A stretch of DNA of 7,271 bases from Paludibacter sp. Lineage in GTDB: Bacteria > Bacteroidota > Bacteroidia > Bacteroidales > Paludibacteraceae. Shown here one piece after another: positions 1 through 5,551 of the stretch (its first letter is position 1; each line of letters opens with the position of its first letter). The translations under genes and the position numbers were made by a program. Location of the stretch: contig JAQTOL010000157.1 of assembly GCA_028748945.1 (NCBI GenBank), positions 1 to 7,271 on the forward strand. Direction: 5' to 3'. Under the pieces are notes generated by a model that had not been told where the DNA came from, did not search any database, and saw only the letters and a list, made by a program, of their open reading frames with translations.

Positions 1-151
1 CGAAATAGAAGGAGTAAGCGGGAAATTTTTTAATCTTACGAACGAAGAAATTCCTGCACCACATGCTCAAAACAGAGAACTTGGAAAACAAATTTTTCAA
101 CGAAGTAAAGAATTAATTCATTTGGATAAAGAAGATGCTTATGAAGTATGA
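1..151 (+). CDS. C-terminal end of a short-chain dehydrogenase/reductase (partial)
   Basis: An open frame enters from the left edge (first full codon at position 2) and ends at TGA 149-151, giving 49 residues. The segment GVSGKFFNLTNEEIPAPHA followed by a GKQIFQRSKEL helix resembles the C-terminal tail of retinol-dehydrogenase-like SDRs, in which a 'sGkyf...p.a' stretch is followed by an amphipathic helix that ends the protein. The Rossmann fold and the catalytic Tyr-Lys would lie outside the window, so activity cannot be judged. The stop lies inside the next gene (11-nt overlap with its preferred ATG at 141), which suggests translational coupling and a shared transcript with the FAD oxidoreductase. 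The SDR assignment rests on a short tail only and is an inference. The reading frame and the stop are seen directly. Confidence 0.6.
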   Translation, partial: EIEGVSGKFFNLTNEEIPAPHAQNRELGKQIFQRSKELIHLDKEDAYEV

Positions 152-1757
152 TGCGATTGTAGTTGGTGGTGGAATTGCAGGTTTGACTGCAGCGGCATAT
201 ATTGCCCGTGCAGGTCAGTCGGTTGTTCTTTTCGAAAGACAACATAAAGTTGGTGGACTTGTACAAACCTTTGACCGGAATGGTATTTATTTTGATGGAG
301 GATTACGATCCATAGAAAATTCGGGTATTGTTTTCCCCATGCTCAAACAGCTTGGTATTGATATTGAATTTGCTAAAAGTAATATTTCAATTGGTATTGG
401 TGACAGCGTTTTAAAGCTAAAAGGCAAGGAAAGTGTTGACGAATATGAAGAATTTCTTATCCTACAATATCCGGAAAATTCAAACGATATCAAAGCCATC
501 ATTGATGAAATAAAGAAAATAATGGGATATATGGATATCCTTTATGGTATTGATAATCCTGCATTTTTGAATATAGCCGAAGACAGGGAATATTTGATGA
601 AAGTTATTTTGCCGTGGATGTTTAAATTCATTTTTACGATTAGGAAAATTAAAAAAATCAATGAACCTGTTGAAAATTATTTAAAACGATTTACAAAAAA
701 TCAGGCTATCATTGATATTATTGCCCAGCATTTTTTCCAAAAAACACCAACTTCATTTGCTCTTAGTTATTTTAGTTTGTATCTGGATTATCATTACCCT
801 AAAGGCGGAACGGCTACATTGATTAATAAACTGGAAGAGTATATTATTCAACACGGGGGAATTATTAAAACCAATGTAACTATTCAAAGTCTTCAACCGG
901 AAGAAAAATTTGTGCTGGATACCGTCGGAAATCGTACTGATCATTCGAATCTGATATGGGCAGGAGATATGAAGCAAATGTATAATATAATTCCTGTAGA
1001 AAAACTGAAAAATACCCGATTGGTCAGTAAAATTGAAGAAAAACGATCGCGTTTAAAAGATTTGAAAGGGGGTGATTCCGTTTTTACAGTTTATTTGTCG
1101 GTGAATGAAAACAAGGAATATTTCAATAAAATATGCACCGGTCATTTTTTCTATACGCCCAATAAAAGAGGATTATCAATTGTCGATAAAAAAGATATTG
1201 AAGCGTTTTTAAATACAAAAACGATTGATAAAGAAAATATTACACTTAAAAATAAAGTCAAAAAATACCTGGAAGATTATTTCAGAATGAATACCTTTGA
1301 AATTGCCATTCCTGCTTTGCGTGATATTGATTTGGCACCCGAAGGTCAGGTTGGTTTGGTTGTAAGTTTACTTTACGACTATACACTGGCAAAAAAAATT
1401 GAAACTTTTGGGTGGACGGCAGAAATTAAGGAGTTTTTGGAACAAACTTCTATTCAAATTTTGGACGAAAGTATTTTTCCGGGATTAAAAGACAAGGTCT
1501 TCGGATGTTTTTCTTCGTCGCCACTAACCATTGAAAAACTTACCGGAAATACCGAAGGTGGAATTACCGGTTGGGCTTTTACAAACCCTTACATGCCTGC
1601 AGTAAGCAGTATGCTTGGAATTGCAAAATCAGTTGAAACACCTTTGCCTTCCATTTTTCAGGCCGGACAATGGACGTATAGTCCTGCAGGCTTGCCCATT
1701 TCAATATTAACTGGAAAATTAGCTTCTGATAAAGTTTTAAAAGCTAAACCTAATTAA
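141..1757 (+). CDS. CrtI/retinol-saturase-type FAD-dependent oxidoreductase (phytoene-desaturase-like)
   Basis: Protein of 538 residues from ATG 141. An ATG at 135 would add two residues, but AAGAAG at 129-134 sits 6 nt before 141 and abuts 135, so 141 is preferred. The N-terminus carries the FAD-binding Rossmann motif VVGGGIAGL (about residues 7-15), then the acidic ribose-binding Glu and the GG of FERQHKVGG (about 31-39). The mid-protein YPKGGTATLINKLEEYI stretch followed by HGG is typical of CrtI, CrtO and RetSat flavoproteins. The C-terminal block QAGQWTYSPAGLPISILTG (about 507-525) corresponds to the second FAD-contacting segment. Family members desaturate, isomerise or saturate polyene lipids at membranes. 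No phytoene synthase or other carotenoid gene is nearby, so a carotenoid substrate is not supported. A RetSat-like reductase acting with the upstream SDR is equally possible. The gene looks intact, and its stop overlaps the opposing DUF2141 gene by 4 bp. Confidence 0.85.
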   Translation: MKYDAIVVGGGIAGLTAAAYIARAGQSVVLFERQHKVGGLVQTFDRNGIYFDGGLRSIENSGIVFPMLKQLGIDIEFAKSNISIGIGDSVLKLKGKESVDEYEEFLILQYPENSNDIKAIIDEIKKIMGYMDILYGIDNPAFLNIAEDREYLMKVILPWMFKFIFTIRKIKKINEPVENYLKRFTKNQAIIDIIAQHFFQKTPTSFALSYFSLYLDYHYPKGGTATLINKLEEYIIQHGGIIKTNVTIQSLQPEEKFVLDTVGNRTDHSNLIWAGDMKQMYNIIPVEKLKNTRLVSKIEEKRSRLKDLKGGDSVFTVYLSVNENKEYFNKICTGHFFYTPNKRGLSIVDKKDIEAFLNTKTIDKENITLKNKVKKYLEDYFRMNTFEIAIPALRDIDLAPEGQVGLVVSLLYDYTLAKKIETFGWTAEIKEFLEQTSIQILDESIFPGLKDKVFGCFSSSPLTIEKLTGNTEGGITGWAFTNPYMPAVSSMLGIAKSVETPLPSIFQAGQWTYSPAGLPISILTGKLASDKVLKAKPN

Positions 1758-2170
1758 TAATTAAGATACGTAATTTTACAACTTAATTTTTTGTTTTCTT
1801 TTACTTCAAAAAGCCATTTTTCAAAGGGAGGCGGACCAAATTTAGCATCAACATTGTTGGAATATCCAAAACCTTCCCTGGGTATAAAAAGCATTTTAGT
1901 ATCTAATTTTTTATTTTTATTCTCATCATGAATATAATTGAAAGCATATTTACCGGCTTTCAGACTTTCAAGTACTATATGGCATTTTTTACTCGTAATG
2001 TCACTTGTTCCAACCTTTAAACTCTTGTGATTTTGATCAAAAAGTTCATACAATACATTACCATTATCATTTCTTAAACCACTAATATCAAGAGTCAACG
2101 TATATTGACAATAGGATTTTAAAGGTATAAAAATGAATAAGATAAAAATAAATAATAATTGTGATTTCAT
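1754..2170 (-). CDS. Secreted DUF2141 family protein
   Basis: Protein of 138 residues starting at ATG 2168-2170. A strongly hydrophobic signal peptide covers about residues 1-21 (LLFIFILFIFIPL core, then KSYCQ), so export to the periplasm or outer-membrane side is expected. The Cys at 21 lacks a proper lipobox, so ordinary signal-peptidase I cleavage is more likely than lipidation. The mature part shows the DUF2141 signature: a beta-strand with ISGLRNDNGNV, then HDENKNKKLD (81-90), IPREGFGYSNN (96-106) and FGPPPFE (111-117). The Asp/Asn-rich HDEN..KLD loop resembles a cation-binding loop, but no function is established for the family. The gene starts 17 nt after the nadA stop on the same strand, so co-transcription is likely. 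A functional link to NAD synthesis is not evident. It ends convergently with the FAD oxidoreductase. Confidence 0.88.
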   Translation of the reverse strand: MKSQLLFIFILFIFIPLKSYCQYTLTLDISGLRNDNGNVLYELFDQNHKSLKVGTSDITSKKCHIVLESLKAGKYAFNYIHDENKNKKLDTKMLFIPREGFGYSNNVDAKFGPPPFEKWLFEVKENKKLSCKITYLNY

Positions 2171-2187
2171 GATTATATAAATTTTAT

Positions 2188-3117
2188 TTAGCTCATTTCC
2201 AGCATTCTCAAAATTGGTTTTACAGCTTTCACTCTCACTTCTTCATCAATTAAAATTTCGGGTGTTTCATTCAATAAGCAATTATATAATTTTTCAAGCG
2301 TATTCAGACGCATAAAATTACATTCATTGCAGGCACAGGTACTGTCATTAGGTGGTACCGGAATAAATTCTTTATACGGGTTTTTCTTTTGCATTTCATG
2401 AAGAATGCCCGATTCAGTTGCAACAAGAAATGATTGTTTATCGGAATCAGTTGCATAATTCAGTAATGCTTGCGTGCTTCCAATAAAATCGGCAAGAATC
2501 AGCAGCGGTCGCGTACATTCGGGGTGAGCCAAAATAAGCGAATCGGGATGTTCCGATTTTAATTTCAGCAACTTTTCAACAGAGAATTGTTCGTGGACAT
2601 GGCAGGCTCCGTTCCATAGTAACATACTTCGACCGGTCACACTGTTGATATAATTTCCCAGATTCCGGTCCGGTCCGAAGATTAATTTCGCATCTTTGGG
2701 AAACGAATCCACAATTTTCTTTGCATTGGTTGAAGTTACCACTACGTCGGTAAGTGCTTTCACGGCCGCTGTGGTATTTACATACGAAATGACAGTATGA
2801 TCAGGGTGAGCTTTAGTAAATGCCTCAAATTCGTCCGCAGGGCAGCTGTCGGCTAAAGAGCAACCGGCATTCAAATCGGGAATCAATACTTTTTTCTGAG
2901 GAGAAAGAATTTTGGCTGTTTCGCCCATAAAATGAACGCCACAAAGTACGATTATATCGGCATCCGTTTTGGCAGCCTGTTGAGCCAACGCCAGGCTATC
3001 GCCAACCACATCGGCAATATCCTGTATATCGCCCGTTTGGTAGTAATGGGCCATAATCACGGCGTTCTTTTCCTTTTTGAGATTATTTATGGCGTATATC
3101 AGTTCAGTTTTGTTCAT
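2188..3117 (-). CDS. nadA: Quinolinate synthase NadA
   Basis: Cytosolic [4Fe-4S] enzyme that condenses iminoaspartate with dihydroxyacetone phosphate to quinolinate in de novo NAD synthesis. Start: ATG 3115-3117 (309 residues) is preferred. The frame opens further at TTG 3130-3132 (five extra residues), but TTG is an uncommon start and a promoter-like TAAATTTG covers it. Motifs, numbered from the ATG: MAHYYQ near 22-27, [14 protein letters not shown] with the first cluster Cys at 59, [13 protein letters not shown] at 81-93, [15 protein letters not shown] near 112, [11 protein letters not shown] near 147, WNGACHVHE with the second Cys at 172, HPEC at 198-201, and CACNECNFM ending in the third Cys at 266, followed by [11 protein letters not shown]. 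All three expected cluster ligands are present and the length fits the compact single-polypeptide type. nadB and nadC are not in the window. DUF2141 follows after 17 nt, probably in the same operon. Confidence 0.97.
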   Translation of the reverse strand: MNKTELIYAINNLKKEKNAVIMAHYYQTGDIQDIADVVGDSLALAQQAAKTDADIIVLCGVHFMGETAKILSPQKKVLIPDLNAGCSLADSCPADEFEAFTKAHPDHTVISYVNTTAAVKALTDVVVTSTNAKKIVDSFPKDAKLIFGPDRNLGNYINSVTGRSMLLWNGACHVHEQFSVEKLLKLKSEHPDSLILAHPECTRPLLILADFIGSTQALLNYATDSDKQSFLVATESGILHEMQKKNPYKEFIPVPPNDSTCACNECNFMRLNTLEKLYNCLLNETPEILIDEEVRVKAVKPILRMLEMS

Positions 3118-3129
3118 TTCCGAAGTTTT

Positions 3130-3137
3130 CAAATTTA
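3130..3137 (-). promoter_or_regulatory. Possible Bacteroidota -7 element upstream of nadA
   Basis: The minus strand reads TAAATTTG here, a full match to the Bacteroidota -7 consensus TAnnTTTG. Transcription would begin only about 5 nt before the nadA ATG at 3117. No TTG -33 element is found at the usual distance (the upstream stretch is almost pure A/T), so this is a weak call. It mainly argues against using the TTG codon at 3132 as the start. Confidence 0.3.
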
Positions 3138-3194
3138 TATTTATATTATTCTTTTTATTTTTTAAAAAAAACTTTATGAAGATAATAATAGGGT

Positions 3195-3212
3195 GTTCAT
3201 AAGGTTCATAAA
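3195..3212. repeat. Tandem 9-bp repeat GTTCATAAR
   Basis: GTTCATAAG (3195-3203) is followed directly by GTTCATAAA (3204-3212), 8 of 9 bases identical. A related inverted copy, CTTTATGAA, lies at 3172-3180. The group sits about 55-95 bp upstream of the nadA start and could be a regulator site for nadA. The role is an inference. Confidence 0.5.
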
Positions 3213-3271
3213 AAAACAGTTAAACGCTTGTATAATCCGTTATTAAAAATTGAATTATATCTTTCAACATA

Positions 3272-3425
3272 AAAAAAGTTAGTAGATCATTTAAAATAAG
3301 AAAATTACAAACTTTATCAACAGCTTGTTAATAACCGCAAAGTTAGAAAGTTTTTATGAAAGGAGATGATGATAAGTCGATAAAACAGGTTAAAAAAGAA
3401 CTACTAAAAATCTGCTAACTTTTTT
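3272..3425. repeat. 16-bp inverted repeat with 122-nt spacer
   Basis: The left arm 3272-3287 reads AAAAAAGTTAGTAGAT. The right arm 3410-3425, read on the minus strand, is AAAAAAGTTAGCAGAT: 15 of 16 identical. In a plus-strand RNA the single difference becomes a G-U pair (t3283 with g3414), so the stem would be unbroken. In a minus-strand RNA it would be an A-C mismatch. The spacer contains the dyad at 3314-3334. This may be the closing stem of a plus-strand structured RNA or a cruciform. AT-rich chance pairing is possible. Confidence 0.5.
3314..3334. promoter_or_regulatory. Dyad of DnaA-box-like nonamers, copy 1
   Basis: TTATCAACA (3314-3322) and TGTTAATAA (3326-3334, which is TTATTAACA on the minus strand) face each other across the 3-nt spacer GCT. 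The first half differs from the DnaA box TTATCCACA at one position. The same arrangement recurs at 3512-3532, which makes a protein-binding site more likely than chance. The binding protein is unknown. Confidence 0.45.
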
Positions 3426-3511
3426 GGTAGTATAAAAACAATTGATAAGAGTATTAGTTTTTCATGTTTCAAAATGAAGTTGTAATATTTCTGTCACCGC
3501 TTTTGAATAAG

Positions 3512-3532
3512 TTTTCAACAGGATGTTGATAG
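3512..3532. promoter_or_regulatory. Dyad of DnaA-box-like nonamers, copy 2
   Basis: TTTTCAACA (3512-3520) and TGTTGATAG (3524-3532, which is CTATCAACA on the minus strand) face each other across the spacer GGA. Half sites, spacing and orientation match the copy at 3314-3334, with left ends 198 bp apart. The inner core TCAACA / TGTTGA is a perfect 6-bp palindromic pair. It lies just beyond the terminator of the operon at 3597-5428. Confidence 0.45.
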
Positions 3533-3543
3533 GATATGATGAA

Positions 3544-3573
3544 TAAAAAAAGGCATCGATTTTTTCGATGCCT
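3544..3573 (-). terminator. Rho-independent terminator of the SDR-epimerase operon
   Basis: On the minus strand a perfect 9-bp stem AGGCATCGA / TCGATGCCT (3573-3565 and 3559-3551) encloses a 5-nt A loop. It is followed at once by a T-tract (seven T, counting the last stem base, then ATTC). It lies 24 nt after the epimerase stop at 3597. Strong GC-containing stem, short loop and T-tract are all seen directly. Confidence 0.9.
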
Positions 3574-3596
3574 CTCAAATAATATGCTTCCAATAT

Positions 3597-4577
3597 TTAT
3601 AAAAATCCGTTTTCTTTGTACCAAATATATGCATCATTAATCATTTGCTGAACCGGAACAAGTTTATAATCCAGTTCTTTAATGGCTTTTGAACTGTCGT
3701 ACCAGGCATTAACTGACATATAGCGTGCATTTCCGGGATCTATTTCAGGAGCTTTGCCGGTAAAAGAGGAAATAAATTGCAAAATTTGTCCGTAGGTAAC
3801 CAACATCCAGCGTTTCATAATTATACCGGGTGCTTTTTTATTAAACTTGGCGGCAATCAAATCGAAAAGTTCTTTGTATGAAATATTTTCCCCGGCACAG
3901 ATATATCCTTCACCCGGAATGCCTTTTATTGCTGCTGAAATGTGTGCTTTGGCAACTTCTGTAACATGTCCGAAACTGGCACCTCCCGCCGGACATCCCG
4001 GAACTTTTCCATCCCGAAGTTCAAAAAACAACCGGCCATACTGCAAGGTAAAATCGTAAGGACCCATCATGCTGCCCGGATAAACCACCACCACTTCGAG
4101 TCCTTTATTGTTGTATGCCAACACTCGCTTTTCGCCCTCCCGTTTGGTATCGGAATAATTATAGCCTGTATTGGCAAAGTTATAATCGGTCCATTTTTCG
4201 TCAGCAACACCAGCCGGATTACAACCGAAAATATCAACCGTACTCGTATGAACCAATCGTTTTACTTTATTTTTGATGCACGCTTCGGCTATCATGGAAG
4301 GAACTTCAACATTAATAAATCGTTGTTTTTTGAAATTTCTTTTCCAGAACGAAGTGTCACCTGCAACGTGAAAAACAACATCGCAGCCTATGCAAACTTT
4401 ATCCAAATCCAATTGATTTGTAATATCTCCATAAATTATTTCTATCGATAAGGATTCTATATATTTTGTATTAGAGCCCGGTCTTACGATTGTTCTGACA
4501 TCCCAACCATTTTTAACCAACTCATGCACCAGGTTAGTACCTAAAAAGCCACTGGCACCAGTAACAAGACATTTCAT
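3597..4577 (-). CDS. Extended SDR: NAD-dependent epimerase/3-beta-HSD-like reductase
   Basis: Protein of 326 residues from ATG 4575-4577. The frame stays open to 4667, but that extension lies inside the upstream SDR gene, and the Rossmann motif begins directly after MKCLVTG, so 4577 is preferred. The motif GASGFLG (7-13) binds the cofactor, TST (111-113) supplies the Ser/Thr, and Y141-SDT-K145 is the catalytic YxxxK. The pattern VVYPGSMMGPYD (165-175) and the general layout resemble dihydroflavonol reductases, 3-beta-hydroxysteroid dehydrogenases and the hopanoid-associated HpnA group. The reaction is likely NAD(P)-linked oxidation or reduction of a hydroxyl/keto group on a lipid or sugar, with the substrate unknown. 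The C-terminal half has a long hydrophobic stretch (about 254-273) that may form a substrate tunnel or touch membrane. It starts 23 nt after the upstream SDR stop, forming a two-gene operon, and is followed by a clear terminator. Confidence 0.87.
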   Translation of the reverse strand: MKCLVTGASGFLGTNLVHELVKNGWDVRTIVRPGSNTKYIESLSIEIIYGDITNQLDLDKVCIGCDVVFHVAGDTSFWKRNFKKQRFINVEVPSMIAEACIKNKVKRLVHTSTVDIFGCNPAGVADEKWTDYNFANTGYNYSDTKREGEKRVLAYNNKGLEVVVVYPGSMMGPYDFTLQYGRLFFELRDGKVPGCPAGGASFGHVTEVAKAHISAAIKGIPGEGYICAGENISYKELFDLIAAKFNKKAPGIIMKRWMLVTYGQILQFISSFTGKAPEIDPGNARYMSVNAWYDSSKAIKELDYKLVPVQQMINDAYIWYKENGFL

Positions 4578-4600
4578 AATAAAATAGTTATTAAAAAAAA

Positions 4601-5428
4601 TTAGCCATAAATCAATCCAACCAGCCACAAACGAATATTCGATGGTAAGCGATTGAATAATAAGCATATTATTTGATATTGTAATCCCGGAACTACATTT
4701 GTACTCATTTTTTTCTTCATAATTTGTTGAACCATTTTTCCGGCAACAATTTCAGCTTTCATTCCATTTTGCTCATCATGCTCCATTCTTTTTACCGAAG
4801 TATTCATTTTTTGGAGATAAACAGAATCTGGTGATTTTGAATTTTTAGTATAAACACGAGCTGCAGTAAATTCGGTTTTTGTATCTCCGGGTAATACAGA
4901 ACAACATTGAATACCAAATGGTTTTAATTCGATGGAAAGTGCCTGCATAAATAATAGCAATGCCGCTTTTCCTGCCGAATAAAAAGCCTGAAAAGGTATT
5001 GGAACTATGGCAGCTACTGAAGAAGTTGCCAGAATTTTTCCATAACCCTGCGACCTGAAAACGGGGATACAAGCCTGGATTGTTTTTACTGCACCAAAAA
5101 AATTGGTTTCGAGTTGGTATTTAACTTCATCTGACGACGTATCTTCTATTGAACCGGCAATTCCATTTCCGGCATTGCAGATTACAGCATCCAGGTGACT
5201 GTTTTCTTTTATAATTTGTGCTACTACAGACGCAATTTCTTCTTCTTTATTTACATCCATTTTAACATGAATTAATTCCCCAGCGCCGGCTGTTGATTTT
5301 TGAGAAATGCCACCACGACGAGAGGCTGCATAAACACGAACTCCTTTGTTCATCATTTGTATTGCAGCTGCCAGTCCAATGCCGGTACTGGCTCCGGTAA
5401 TCAATACGACTTTTGTTTCCATATTCAT
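4601..5428 (-). CDS. Classical short-chain dehydrogenase/reductase
   Basis: Protein of 275 residues from ATG 5426-5428. A second ATG two codons later (5422) is equally plausible. An upstream ATG (5482) in the same frame is rejected because a good promoter lies between it and 5428. Classical SDR motifs are TGASTGIG (11-18, cofactor glycine motif), NAG (85-87), the structural Asn in NFFG (109), SS (136-137), Y150-SAG-K154 (catalytic YxxxK) and LPGD (179-182). Arg37-Arg38 after the second beta-strand suggests NADP(H). The C-terminal 25 residues are hydrophobic and amphipathic (LQYQIICLLF to LWLVGLIYG), a tail seen in membrane-associated SDRs acting on lipids or steroids, so a lipophilic substrate at the inner membrane is likely. 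First gene of an operon with the extended SDR that follows after 23 nt. The substrate is not identifiable; a 3-oxoacyl or 3-ketosphinganine-type reductase is one alternative. Confidence 0.88.
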   Translation of the reverse strand: MNMETKVVLITGASTGIGLAAAIQMMNKGVRVYAASRRGGISQKSTAGAGELIHVKMDVNKEEEIASVVAQIIKENSHLDAVICNAGNGIAGSIEDTSSDEVKYQLETNFFGAVKTIQACIPVFRSQGYGKILATSSVAAIVPIPFQAFYSAGKAALLLFMQALSIELKPFGIQCCSVLPGDTKTEFTAARVYTKNSKSPDSVYLQKMNTSVKRMEHDEQNGMKAEIVAGKMVQQIMKKKMSTNVVPGLQYQIICLLFNRLPSNIRLWLVGLIYG

Positions 5429-5451
5429 TTCGTTAAAATAAATTCCGGTTG

Positions 5452-5482
5452 CAAATATACTGATTATAAAAATGATTCTCAA
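5452..5482 (-). promoter_or_regulatory. Bacteroidota-type promoter of the SDR-epimerase operon
   Basis: On the minus strand TTG (5482-5480) is followed after 20 nt by TATATTTG (5459-5452), matching the Bacteroidota pattern TTG-N17-23-TAnnTTTG. Transcription would begin near 5445, leaving a leader of about 17 nt before ATG 5428. This placement settles the start choice of the SDR. Confidence 0.65.
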
Positions 5483-5501
5483 TTATTTTTTTCAATTATT
5501 T
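5479..5501. repeat. Direct repeat TCAATTATTT between divergent promoters
   Basis: TCAATTATTT occurs at 5479-5488 and again at 5492-5501, a period of 13 bp. The first copy overlaps the -33 element of the minus-strand promoter, so it could be an operator shared by the divergent genes. A chance AT-rich duplication is also possible. Confidence 0.4.
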
Positions 5502-5516
5502 GCATCAAAGATTTAT

Positions 5517-5524
5517 TACTTTTG
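5517..5524 (+). promoter_or_regulatory. Possible -7 element for the divergent extended SDR
   Basis: TACTTTTG fully matches TAnnTTTG and lies 27 nt before ATG 5552, giving a leader of about 20 nt. The nearest upstream TTTG (5499-5502) is only 14 nt away, shorter than the usual spacer, so the -33 part is uncertain. Confidence 0.45.
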
Positions 5525-5551
5525 TACTAATTATTTAATAATAACCGGAGG

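Larger units (their letters stand above)
3118..3596. other. Structured gene-free region between nadA and the epimerase gene
   Basis: About 480 bp with no convincing protein-coding gene; the longest ATG-led frame that stays inside the gap and was noted is only 20 codons (3356-3418). The region is very AT-rich, with long A/T runs at 3131-3190. It holds a tandem GTTCATAAR repeat (3195-3212), a 16-bp inverted repeat (3272-3287 and 3410-3425), two related 21-bp dyads with DnaA-box-like half sites (3314-3334 and 3512-3532), a further half-site CTTTCAACA (3261-3269), and the terminator of the downstream minus-strand operon (3544-3573). It must include the control region of nadA. The density of dyads suggests more than a simple promoter, but what it encodes or binds is not known from sequence. 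Confidence 0.6.

Noticed and set aside
2105..2113. Lipoprotein lipobox at Cys21 of the DUF2141 protein
   Set aside because: The residues before the Cys (K-S-Y) do not fit the [LVI][ASTVI][GAS]C lipobox; ordinary signal-peptidase cleavage fits better.
3118..3132. TTG start adding five residues to NadA
   Set aside because: An ATG in frame at 3117 gives a complete NadA, and a promoter-like element overlaps the TTG.
3356..3418. 20-codon ATG frame (MKGDDDKSIKQ...) in the structured gap
   Set aside because: Short, no ribosome binding site before it, no recognised relative, and its end overlaps an arm of the inverted repeat. Chance is the simplest explanation.
3942..4451. 169-codon plus-strand open frame opposite the epimerase gene
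   Set aside because: It lies wholly antisense to a well-supported extended SDR, has no recognisable domain and no start signals, and is a shadow frame.
4578..4667. 30-residue N-terminal extension of the epimerase
   Set aside because: It overlaps the end of the upstream SDR and precedes a canonical start right before the Rossmann motif; extended SDRs do not carry such a leader.
5429..5482. 18-residue hydrophobic N-terminal extension of the SDR, which might be read as a signal peptide
   Set aside because: The best promoter (5452-5482) lies inside it, so it would not be transcribed, and classical SDRs are cytosolic at the N-terminus.
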